From contig JAGWGS010000089.1 in assembly GCA_028867235.1 (NCBI GenBank), positions 1 through 5,751 on the forward strand: a stretch of 5,751 bases of DNA. Direction: 5' to 3'. The translations under genes and the position numbers were made by a program. Each line of letters begins with the position of its first letter. Positions within the stretch are counted from its first letter, which is position 1. Under the pieces are notes generated by a model. The model was not told where the DNA came from. It made no database searches and saw only the letters and a list, made by a program, of their open reading frames with translations. Below are positions 1 to 5,354 of this stretch, piece after piece. The stretch is from Nitrososphaerota archaeon (GTDB lineage: Archaea > Thermoproteota > Nitrososphaeria > Nitrososphaerales > Nitrosopumilaceae).

Positions 1-1490
1 CATGGATAAATGAAATGAAGATTCTTCCAGAAGATATCAGAATTGAATTCAACAACGTGGTTGATTGGCTCAGAGAGAGAGCATGTGCAAGACAGCATGG
101 GCTTGGAACAAAGTTGCCATGGGACAAGAACTGGATAATAGAAAGTCTTTCAGATTCTGTCATCTACATGGCATACTATACAATATCAAAATATGTAAAC
201 AGAAAAGAAATTACACCAGAGAACACACCTAGTGCATTTTTTGATTACATATTTTTAGACAATGGAGATGCAAATAGCGTATCAACTCAATGTAAGATAC
301 CACTTGAGCTTTTAGAGAAGATAAAAAAAGAATTTCAATATTTTTACCCGGTTAACGCAAGACATTCTGGAAGAGATCTAGTTCCAAATCATCTGACATT
401 TTTCATTTTTAATCACATTGCAATATTTCCAAAAAAATACTGGCCAGAGGAAATTGTAGTCAATGGTTCAGTACTCATGGATGGAAAAAAGATGTCAAAA
501 TCAGAAGGAAACATAATTCCACTAAGAGATGCAATAAGGACACATGGTGCAGACACCATAAGACTGACAATTTTGATTTCTGCAGAATTACTTCAGGATG
601 CTGATTTTAATCAGGAAGCTGCAAAGGGAATCAAAAACAAATTAGAAAATATGCTAGAAGAGTGTTCCAAGCATACATCTTTCCAAGATATCAACCTAGA
701 ACAAGAAGACAGGTGGATAAAAAGCAGAACAGAGCAGTTGGTTCTCAAAACTACTACATCGATAAAAAAAATGAGATTAAGAGAGGCGCTGCATCTAATT
801 CTCTACGAGTTTGATTCTGATCTTCAATGGTATATGAAGAGGGCCCTTGCCAAGAAACGCGAAAACTTTGCTGGAATTTTACACAGCATACTATCTACAC
901 GAGTAGCAATGATGTCGCCATTTGCACCATACGCATCAGAAGAGATGTGGTCAAGACTTGGAAACTCTGGAATGGTATCAAAGTCAAATTGGCCTGAATA
1001 TCATGACAACAGGATAGACTATGAATCTCTCCAATCAGAAAACTTGCTGAAAAATACAATAGAAGATATCAAAAATATAATCAAAGTTACAAAGATAACT
1101 CCAAAAAAGATAACCATCTATACGCCGTCCCAGTGGAAAGTAAAAGCATATCAAAAAATTCTATCAAAGATTGTTGCAGGCGAAATGAACATAGGTTCTT
1201 TGATAAAACATCTTATTGCAGACAAGGAAACAGAAGATGTAAAAAAAGATCCTGATTTTGTGAAAAAAACAGTAAATGACATACTTGCAGAATCACAAGA
1301 AGAGCGAGAGGCAAAAAACAAGACAGGCCTAATTGATGAAAAGAAGATTTTTGCAGAGATGAATTCGTTGATACAAGCAGAATTTGGAATTACGTCTCAA
1401 GTGTTTTCAGAGTCAGACCAAGAAAAATACGATCCAAAAAACAAAGCAAGAACATCAAGACCATACAAACCTGCCATCTTGATTGAATAG
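1..1490 (+). CDS. leuS: Leucyl-tRNA synthetase, C-terminal half (5' end outside window)
   Basis: Class I aminoacyl-tRNA synthetase that charges tRNA-Leu in the cytoplasm. The reading frame is open to the left edge: the first full codon is at 3 and reads W-I-N-E before the ATG at 15. That ATG is therefore internal, and the true start lies upstream. What is seen: the archaeal/eukaryotic LeuRS stretch with ACARQHGLGTKLPW and ESLSDSVIYMAYYTI near the beginning; GRDLVPNHLTFFIFNH ahead of the catalytic loop; and the KMSKS signature at 489-503, followed by EGN, which binds ATP in the Rossmann catalytic core. After it come a helical anticodon-binding domain (about 600-1000) and a charged C-terminal region ending at 1490. 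Archaeal LeuRS is usually above 900 residues, so roughly half is present; the HIGH motif and most of the CP1 editing domain would lie upstream. The downstream oxidoreductase begins 45 bp later and is functionally unrelated. Confidence 0.96.
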   Translation, partial: WINEMKILPEDIRIEFNNVVDWLRERACARQHGLGTKLPWDKNWIIESLSDSVIYMAYYTISKYVNRKEITPENTPSAFFDYIFLDNGDANSVSTQCKIPLELLEKIKKEFQYFYPVNARHSGRDLVPNHLTFFIFNHIAIFPKKYWPEEIVVNGSVLMDGKKMSKSEGNIIPLRDAIRTHGADTIRLTILISAELLQDADFNQEAAKGIKNKLENMLEECSKHTSFQDINLEQEDRWIKSRTEQLVLKTTTSIKKMRLREALHLILYEFDSDLQWYMKRALAKKRENFAGILHSILSTRVAMMSPFAPYASEEMWSRLGNSGMVSKSNWPEYHDNRIDYESLQSENLLKNTIEDIKNIIKVTKITPKKITIYTPSQWKVKAYQKILSKIVAGEMNIGSLIKHLIADKETEDVKKDPDFVKKTVNDILAESQEEREAKNKTGLIDEKKIFAEMNSLIQAEFGITSQVFSESDQEKYDPKNKARTSRPYKPAILIE

Positions 1491-1503
1491 TAATTGCCAC
1501 ATG

Positions 1504-1512
1504 TTTTTATTA
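1504..1512 (+). promoter_or_regulatory. Candidate TATA box for the oxidoreductase gene
   Basis: The 45-bp gap between leuS and the TTG start at 1536 contains TTTTTATTA, centred about 28 bp before the start codon. This is the spacing expected of an archaeal TATA box serving a leaderless or very short-leader mRNA. No convincing Shine-Dalgarno motif precedes the TTG, which fits leaderless translation. The same T-run could equally help terminate leuS transcription. Assignment rests on position and composition only. Confidence 0.35.
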
Positions 1513-1535
1513 GGTTATTTCAGGTATAAGGTAGT

Positions 1536-2543
1536 TTGAAGATAGCTGTAGTTGGCATAGGGGTTGCCGGAGCATATCTACTTGCAAGATTAAAGAATCA
1601 ACACGAAGTGGTAGGTTTTGAGAGATCCACTATTGAAAATCATGATTCCATATGTGCCTGGGGTACATCAAAGGCTCCAATGGAAGAATTTGCAAACAAG
1701 GTGGGTCTAGATTTTGATGATTATGTAATACATGACGGAAAGCAGATGTACATTGACATGAATTCTGAAAGATTCCAGATTAAGCTCAAGGGATTGTGCA
1801 CTTACAATAAAATTGGTTTGATAAAAGACATGGCAAAGGGCTGTAAGATACACTATGGTGCTGCTCCAAAACTTCAAGATTTAGAATCAGAATTTGACAT
1901 CATAGTAGATTCGACAGGTTTTCACAGATCATATCTACCAAGACTTGAAAAAGACTTTCACTTACCAACATATCAGTACAAGGTAGAGTATGAAAATGGT
2001 GTACCATTTGATGATTTTTACCTAAAACCGTTTTCTTCCATTAGTGGATATTTCTGGTATTTCCCCCTAGGGGATAATATTGCACACATAGGAGCAGGGG
2101 ACAAAAACAAAAATCACATAGTAGAGACAAATGCATTTTTGAAAAAATATGGAGGCAAGATCTTAAAGACGGTGGGAAGACCAATACGTCTTGCTACCCC
2201 AGATATGTGCGAACCATTCTATCACGGAAAGGTCATAGGGGTTGGAGAATCAATAGGAACTGTATACCCCTTGTTGGGTGAAGGAATAATTCCAAGCATG
2301 ACATGTGGAGATATTTTTGTGGACACACTTGGAGACAATGAAAGATACAGACAGATGGTTCTTGAAAAATTTGCAATATATTCAAAGGTGTTATCATTTG
2401 TAAGAAACAAAATGGATAGCAAGTTTGGTATGATGAAAAACTTTTTTGACATGCTAGCAATTTACAGATACATGAAGAAAAATGAGAGAAGATTTGGAAT
2501 GGAAATCAAAATGACTGACATGATGAAGGTTGCAAAAGCCTGA
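1536..2543 (+). CDS. FAD-dependent oxidoreductase, geranylgeranyl reductase family
   Basis: Predicted flavoprotein of 335 residues. Family members reduce isoprenoid double bonds, for example saturating geranylgeranyl chains of archaeal membrane lipids or quinone tails. Visible features, in order: an N-terminal dinucleotide-binding fold, GIGVAG at residues 7-12 inside MKIAVVGIGVAGAYLLARL; Cys40 in DSICAWG, near where archaeal homologues carry a conserved cysteine; the IVDSTG strand at about 123-128; the family motif GYFWYFPLGD at 171-180; and the second FAD-contacting segment GVGESIGTVYPLLGEGI at about 235-251. The start is TTG at 1536. It places the Rossmann glycine motif immediately at the N-terminus as expected, and no better in-frame start is seen. 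The C-terminus (about 270-335) is helical and lysine-rich with no obvious membrane span. It is shorter than many geranylgeranyl reductases, and archaea often have several paralogues, so the substrate cannot be assigned. Its 3' end faces the YkgJ gene across 10 bp. Confidence 0.85.
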   Translation: MKIAVVGIGVAGAYLLARLKNQHEVVGFERSTIENHDSICAWGTSKAPMEEFANKVGLDFDDYVIHDGKQMYIDMNSERFQIKLKGLCTYNKIGLIKDMAKGCKIHYGAAPKLQDLESEFDIIVDSTGFHRSYLPRLEKDFHLPTYQYKVEYENGVPFDDFYLKPFSSISGYFWYFPLGDNIAHIGAGDKNKNHIVETNAFLKKYGGKILKTVGRPIRLATPDMCEPFYHGKVIGVGESIGTVYPLLGEGIIPSMTCGDIFVDTLGDNERYRQMVLEKFAIYSKVLSFVRNKMDSKFGMMKNFFDMLAIYRYMKKNERRFGMEIKMTDMMKVAKA

Positions 2544-2553
2544 TCAACAATAA

Positions 2554-3252
2554 TCACATACTTACATAACCAAAGTTTTCTCTAGTGGTCCTGCTGGAAT
2601 TCATGGTATAGTCATAAATCATCTTGGAATATTCCATTAGGATGTTTTTCATTTCATCAACAGATTTTGCAAAGTAAAATCCCGGACAATCACCAGTAAA
2701 TTGGAATGTTGCATGAACTCTCACTTTGCCTTTCTCATTTTCAAGCCATGATGAGAAGGGATACATGTAACACACTCCCGGTCTTGATGGATGCAACCCG
2801 CAATAGCCTTTCTCATCAAGAAACCTACATCGGATATAGGTACCATCATTTGCCTCCGTCTCATCTTCCTTGCGTTTTAGATTTATCATAGTCATTATGA
2901 CAGGATTTCCAGAAGGCCCTTTTTCTTCCCAAGTTGCTATGTTGGTCTCTTTTTTTACGAAATCAGATGCCTTGTTGTACTTCAGATGTTTGCTGATTGT
3001 TATCAAATCATTGCTGGTAAGAGGAAGTCGTCCTTGCCTGTTGCAGCAATTATGACAATCAGGCCAATAACATTTCCACAGGACATATCCATCATCATCG
3101 CCAATGTATGGAATATGAAACACCACATCATTTACTTTGATTGCAAAATCTGACACGTTTGTTTTTTTACCCAAAATAAAATCTTGAATTATAGGTTCAA
3201 TCTTCCAACTTTGAGATAATGTGTCCAGTGCTTCTTCGATATTTGATTTCAT
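2554..3252 (-). CDS. YkgJ-family cysteine cluster protein
   Basis: Soluble protein of 232 residues from the ATG at 3252. A TTG directly upstream, at 3255, would add one residue; ATG is preferred. Residue numbers below count from the TTG. The YkgJ (zinc/iron-chelating) pattern is clear: Cys62-x4-Cys67-x2-Cys70-Cys71, followed by RLPLTSNDL, then Cys143 (CRFLDEKGYCGLHPSRPGVC) with Cys152 and Cys162, then YPF, and finally Cys190 in GDCPGF. The eight cysteines are likely metal ligands, as expected for the family, whose biochemical role is poorly defined; some relatives are linked to protein modification or flagellin-lysine methylation. The N-terminal 55 residues and the C-terminal helix (about 198-218) are not recognised. 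The gene is divergent from the small hypothetical gene (40 bp apart) and convergent with the oxidoreductase. Family assignment is firm; function is unknown. Confidence 0.9.
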   Translation of the reverse strand: MKSNIEEALDTLSQSWKIEPIIQDFILGKKTNVSDFAIKVNDVVFHIPYIGDDDGYVLWKCYWPDCHNCCNRQGRLPLTSNDLITISKHLKYNKASDFVKKETNIATWEEKGPSGNPVIMTMINLKRKEDETEANDGTYIRCRFLDEKGYCGLHPSRPGVCYMYPFSSWLENEKGKVRVHATFQFTGDCPGFYFAKSVDEMKNILMEYSKMIYDYTMNSSRTTRENFGYVSM

Positions 3253-3292
3253 CAACTAATAAATTGAGATTGGAACTTTTTGAACGTTATCA
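3253..3292. promoter_or_regulatory. Divergent promoter region between YkgJ and hypothetical genes
   Basis: This 40-bp spacer must hold the start signals of two divergent genes. For the rightward gene, TAATAAAT at 3257-3264 is a plausible TATA box, about 32 bp before the ATG at 3293, which implies a very short leader. For the leftward gene only a weak A/T-rich element is seen on the minus strand around 3276-3285, about 28 bp from its start. No Shine-Dalgarno motif is apparent on either side. The call rests on position and is tentative. Confidence 0.4.
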
Positions 3293-3613
3293 ATGTTGGA
3301 AGAGAAGGGCAAATACGCATCTGCTACTCAAAATAGAAGATTTGTTTGGGAGAAAGTCATGTGGCCGTTAATTTTACAATTAAACACAACTACTTTTACT
3401 ACCAAACAGTACAAAGAAAGACGTGATCAAGTTTGCAAGGAACTTGACATACCATCATCCAAAATTGCGGGAGGCTTTGTGTCACTATTGTTAAAAGGAA
3501 TTTTGTATAAAGAAAATGATCTTTACTCAATTCATTACAGATTGATTCCATACATGAGACTTGGAGCAAATTGCGATTATGCCACTGCAGTACGCGAAGC
3601 CAGTACAAAATAA
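3293..3613 (+). CDS. Small hypothetical protein, possible winged-helix fold
   Basis: Protein of 106 residues that I do not recognise by family. It starts with ATG at 3293 and ends with TAA at 3611-3613. It has no signal peptide and no membrane segment. The N-terminal third is basic and aromatic (RRFVWEKVMWPLI at about 15-27). Next come TTKQYKERRDQVCKELD (about 36-52), which looks helical, then SSKIAGGFVSLLLKGILYKEND (55-76) and YSIHYRLIPYM (78-88). The order helix, helix ending in a turn, then two short strands resembles a helix-turn-helix with a wing, as in many archaeal DNA-binding proteins. This is an impression from the pattern, not a family match. Coding is supported by an uninterrupted frame filling the space between a divergent promoter and the tRNA, and by a plausible protein composition. 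The tRNA-Gln gene follows on the same strand after 31 bp. Confidence 0.7.
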   Translation: MLEEKGKYASATQNRRFVWEKVMWPLILQLNTTTFTTKQYKERRDQVCKELDIPSSKIAGGFVSLLLKGILYKENDLYSIHYRLIPYMRLGANCDYATAVREASTK

Positions 3614-3618
3614 TATAT
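3611..3618 (+). promoter_or_regulatory. Candidate TATA box of the tRNA-Gln gene
   Basis: TAATATAT, preceded by AAAA as a possible BRE, lies about 30 bp upstream of the first tRNA base at 3645, so a transcription start would fall a few bases before the tRNA. Its first three bases are the stop codon of the preceding small gene. The position fits an archaeal promoter; there is no experimental support. Confidence 0.5.
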
Positions 3619-3666
3619 TCTCAAGAAATACAAGTCGTCTCGGTAGCCCGATAGTCTAGTGGCCAA

Positions 3667-3681
3667 ACAATTTTGGGTTAG
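3667..3681 (+). other. Probable tRNA intron in the D-loop (between positions 21 and 22)
   Basis: Without this segment the D-loop would be 24 nt; removing it leaves AGTGGCCAA. A bulge-helix-bulge can be drawn. The 5' bulge is AA|A (3665-3667). The central helix GGCC (3661-3664) pairs with GGTT (3676-3679) by two C-G and two G-T pairs. A 2-bp inner stem, CA with TG, closes a 4-nt loop, and the 3' bulge is AG|G (3680-3682). The outer helix is weak. Exact borders are inferred; the existence of about 15 extra bases here is seen directly. Confidence 0.65.
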
Positions 3682-3697
3682 GGATCTCAGGCTCTGG

Positions 3698-3712
3698 ATC
3701 TTACGAGAGGAC
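3698..3712 (+). other. Probable tRNA intron at canonical position 37/38
   Basis: Fifteen bases separate G37 (3697) from A38 (3713). The loop bases CTCT (3692-3695) can pair with AGAG (3706-3709), forming the central helix of a relaxed bulge-helix-bulge. The bulge around the 5' site is GG|A; the 3' side has the four bases GAC|A rather than three. Excision restores a 7-nt anticodon loop, CTCTGGA. This is the common archaeal intron position, for splicing by the tRNA endonuclease and RtcB ligase. Confidence 0.8.
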
Positions 3713-3747
3713 ACCTGGGGACGGCAGTTCGAATCTGCCTCGGGCTA

Positions 3748-3773
3748 TCTAATTTTTAAAAAAGTCAAAAGGC
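3748..3773. terminator. Shared T/A-rich terminator between tRNA-Gln and the uS7 operon
   Basis: The 26-bp spacer between the convergent tRNA gene and the uS7 stop codon has TTTTT on the plus strand (3753-3757) directly followed by AAAAAA (3758-3763). On the minus strand the latter is a T6 run, 11 bp after the uS7 stop codon. Oligo-T runs are sufficient for archaeal RNA polymerase termination, so this short element probably ends both transcripts. Confidence 0.6.
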
Positions 3774-4373
3774 TTATCGTGAAGCCATTGCAATTCTTTC
3801 TAATTCATTTTTCTTCTTGACAGAAGGAGCATTCATGTCATTTGCAGACGCAAGTATGAGATGTTCTGCAAGATTTTCTTCAACTGCTTTTGGATTAGAA
3901 AATGATGCATCCCTTACACCTTCAGCAATGAATCGTAATGCCAAGTCAACTCGTCTAAGAGGTGCAACATCTACTGAAACGTGATAGACAGTTCCACCAT
4001 AAACTATTCTTGTTGTATCTTCATTTGGAGCAGAATTTTCTACTGCGCGTATCAAGACTTCAACAGGATTTTTGCCAGTCTTCAAATGAATAATATCAAA
4101 AGCGGCCTTGACTGTATTGATTGCACGGATTTTCTTTCCTCCCATTCGTCCTGTGTTCTTGGCATATTTTTTTCCAAAGTGAGATAATTTGTTTACCAGT
4201 CTTTCTGCAATGTTTATCTCTGCTTTGTTGAATCTTTTAAGAGCAGATCTGCCAAATGACATGGGCATTATTTCTTGTTTAAGTGAGATCACGTTTTTCA
4301 GACCTGGGTCTTTGATATCAATATTTGAGATATCCCATTTTCTAAATAATAGTAGATTTTGTGTCTCAGTCAT
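3774..4373 (-). CDS. rps7: Small ribosomal subunit protein uS7
   Basis: Protein of 199 residues in the 30S head. It binds 16S rRNA to nucleate head assembly and lines the E-site/mRNA exit area. Archaeal uS7 hallmarks are visible: GRMGGKKIRAINTVKAAFDI (75-94), the block KNPVEVLIRAVENSAPNEDT (101-120), SVDVAPLRRVDLALRFI (133-149), SFSNPK (157-162) and the C-terminal KKKNELERIAMASR (186-199). The length is normal for archaeal uS7, which carries an N-terminal extension relative to bacteria. ATG at 4373 is 5 nt after the uS12 stop. A strong AAGGAGAT Shine-Dalgarno sits in the last uS12 codons, with GGAG 9 nt before the ATG, fixing the start and implying translational coupling. It is the last gene of the operon in this window: no EF-1A or uS10 gene follows; instead there is a convergent tRNA. 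Confidence 0.98.
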   Translation of the reverse strand: MTETQNLLLFRKWDISNIDIKDPGLKNVISLKQEIMPMSFGRSALKRFNKAEINIAERLVNKLSHFGKKYAKNTGRMGGKKIRAINTVKAAFDIIHLKTGKNPVEVLIRAVENSAPNEDTTRIVYGGTVYHVSVDVAPLRRVDLALRFIAEGVRDASFSNPKAVEENLAEHLILASANDMNAPSVKKKNELERIAMASR

Positions 4374-4378
4374 TTTGA

Positions 4379-4816
4379 TTATCTCCTTGGTTTTTCTTTC
4401 TTACCGTAAACAAGTTCTTTGAGTGATGTTCCATTTACTTTAAAGACTTTCCATCTGACACCAGGAATATCACCAAGTGCTCCTCCCATAGATGCACCCA
4501 TACCTTCTACATGAACCTCATCATGTTCATCAACAAAGTTAAGGGCACCGTCACGAGGAAGGAAGGCAGTAACTGTTTTACCATTTTTTATGAGTTGAAC
4601 ACGAACACATTTTCTAACTGCAGAGTTGGGCTGTTTTGCCTCTATTCCGACTTTTTCCAATACAATTCCTCGAGCTTGAGGAGCACCTCCAAGAGGACTT
4701 GCTTTTCTGTCAAGACCTAACTCTCTTCTCTTGTATGTGCCTATGGACCATTTTTGTCGTTTTCTCTTATCCTTGAGAACTCTTCCTGCAAATAGACCTA
4801 GTGGTGATTTTGCCAT
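4379..4816 (-). CDS. rps12: Small ribosomal subunit protein uS12
   Basis: Protein of 145 residues at the decoding centre of the 30S subunit, contacting codon-anticodon helices in the A site. Diagnostic motifs: KQPNSAVRKCVRVQL (61-75), which is the archaeal/eukaryotic form of the bacterial PNSA loop where fidelity mutations occur; FLPRDGALNFVDEHDEVHVEG (about 86-105), the second decoding loop; and a very basic N-terminal tail (KDKRKRQKW at 15-23) followed by SPLGGAPQARGIVLEK (40-55). The length is normal for archaea. ATG at 4816 lies 5 nt after the NusA-like stop codon, and a GGAG motif at 4825-4828, ending at that stop codon, is 8 nt before the ATG, so the start is well fixed. The uS7 gene follows after 5 nt. 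Confidence 0.98.
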   Translation of the reverse strand: MAKSPLGLFAGRVLKDKRKRQKWSIGTYKRRELGLDRKASPLGGAPQARGIVLEKVGIEAKQPNSAVRKCVRVQLIKNGKTVTAFLPRDGALNFVDEHDEVHVEGMGASMGGALGDIPGVRWKVFKVNGTSLKELVYGKKEKPRR

Positions 4817-4821
4817 AACAT

Positions 4822-5313
4822 CTACTCCATTATTTTCTCCGGACTTTGTATGAGAACACTGGAAATTTGAAAGTATCTTTTTGCCAACAATCTTGCCTTT
4901 TCTGCATTACGACCCTCTCTGCCTACTACGATTCCTTTCTTTTTTGCATCAACTAGAATTATTGCTTGTAATGAACCATCCAATCTCTTGTTTATCTTTA
5001 CTTCAGAGACTAGTTTTGGATTGAGCATATTTCTGAGAAACTCTGCTGGGTCTTCAGAATATTCTACAAGTTCAACATTTCTTTTAACTACATTTTGTAG
5101 ATTTTTAATTGTAGAGCCACCTTTCCCAATTGCTAATCCCATTTTACCTTGATTTACAACAAAAATTACTCTGTCTTGTTTTTCATCTTCAATACAGTCT
5201 CGTGCTGTAGCTCCAGTCACATTTTGAAAAAGCGACATTAGTTTTATTTGATCTGTTGTCAGTTTGATTGTTTCCGTCATATCTTTTTTAAACTCGATCT
5301 CTTGGTGGGACAT
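4822..5313 (-). CDS. nusA: Archaeal NusA-like transcription factor (two KH domains)
   Basis: Short archaeal NusA homologue, here 163 residues. It lacks the N-terminal polymerase-binding and S1 domains of bacterial NusA and consists essentially of two RNA-binding KH domains. KH1 shows VIFVVNQGKMGLAIGKGGSTIKNL, with the GKGG loop at 63-66. KH2 shows AIILVDAKKKGIVVGREGRNAEKA, with GREG at 131-134. It is thought to bind nascent RNA and act in termination or antitermination. Its position between eL30 and uS12 in the polymerase operon is the classic archaeal context. The start is uncertain. ATG at 5313 gives the longest form; ATG at 5280 (residue 12, MTETIKLTT) gives 152 residues and may be the real N-terminus, since the family domain begins right after it. 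Neither start has a strong Shine-Dalgarno motif. A 41-nt gap separates the 5313 start from the eL30 stop. Confidence 0.93.
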   Translation of the reverse strand: MSHQEIEFKKDMTETIKLTTDQIKLMSLFQNVTGATARDCIEDEKQDRVIFVVNQGKMGLAIGKGGSTIKNLQNVVKRNVELVEYSEDPAEFLRNMLNPKLVSEVKINKRLDGSLQAIILVDAKKKGIVVGREGRNAEKARLLAKRYFQISSVLIQSPEKIME

Positions 5314-5320
5314 TTAAATC
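5311..5320 (-). promoter_or_regulatory. Possible internal promoter element at the nusA start
   Basis: On the minus strand GATTTAAATG contains a TTTAAA core (5313-5318) that resembles an archaeal TATA box and overlaps the upstream ATG candidate. Transcription starting about 25 nt downstream (near 5290) would miss that ATG and give a short leader to the ATG at 5280. The region is the largest gap in the operon. TTTAAA is common in AT-rich DNA, so this is tentative. Confidence 0.25.
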
Positions 5321-5354
5321 TTGATAGAAAACATGTGAGTAAAAGTACATTTGA

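Larger units (their letters stand above)
3645..3747 (+). tRNA. tRNA-Gln (anticodon CTG) with two probable introns
   Basis: Cloverleaf read by hand. The acceptor stem AGCCCGA (3645-3651) pairs fully with TCGGGCT (3740-3746), with discriminator A at 3747; CCA is not encoded. D-stem is GTCT 3654-3657 with GGAT 3682-3685 (two G-T wobbles). The anticodon stem TCAGG 3687-3691 pairs with CCTGG 3714-3718. The loop starts C-T-CTG-G, putting T33 before anticodon CTG at 3694-3696, which reads Gln codon CAG. The variable loop is GGAC, and the T-arm is GGCAG-TTCGAAT-CTGCC (3723-3739). The A1-T72 end pair is typical of archaeal tRNA-Gln and is the pair known to be recognised by the GatDE amidotransferase that makes Gln-tRNA. 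The gene is 103 nt; removing two 15-nt introns (3667-3681 and 3698-3712) leaves a normal 73-nt tRNA with a 9-nt D-loop and a 7-nt anticodon loop. Confidence 0.88.

Noticed and set aside
15..17. ATG at 15 as the leuS start
   Set aside because: The frame is open upstream to the window edge and the residues after it are mid-protein LeuRS sequence, so it is an internal methionine.
2222..2460. Two overlapping minus-strand open frames inside the oxidoreductase gene
   Set aside because: They lie antisense to conserved FAD-motif coding sequence, have low-quality compositions and no start signals, and are shadows of the real gene.
2706..3055. Two short plus-strand open frames opposite the YkgJ gene
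   Set aside because: They are antisense to its conserved cysteine motifs, with no independent coding evidence.
3656..3684. Alternative D-arm bulge-helix-bulge using CTAG (3656-3659) with TTAG (3678-3681) and the CCAAA/TTTGG hairpin
   Set aside because: Applying the usual cleavage positions would remove about 22 nt, including part of the D-stem, and leave a D-arm too short for a tRNA.
3658..3685. Alternative 15-nt excision at 3663-3677 giving D-loop AGTGGTTAG
   Set aside because: It gives an acceptable mature D-loop, but no central 4-bp helix forms at those splice sites, so 3667-3681 is preferred. It is not strictly excluded.
3682..3700. Direct repeat GGATC within the tRNA gene (3682-3686 and 3696-3700), as a possible att site or duplication
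   Set aside because: Five bases only, and there is no integrase or duplicated tRNA end nearby; both copies are explained by the D-stem and the anticodon/intron junction.
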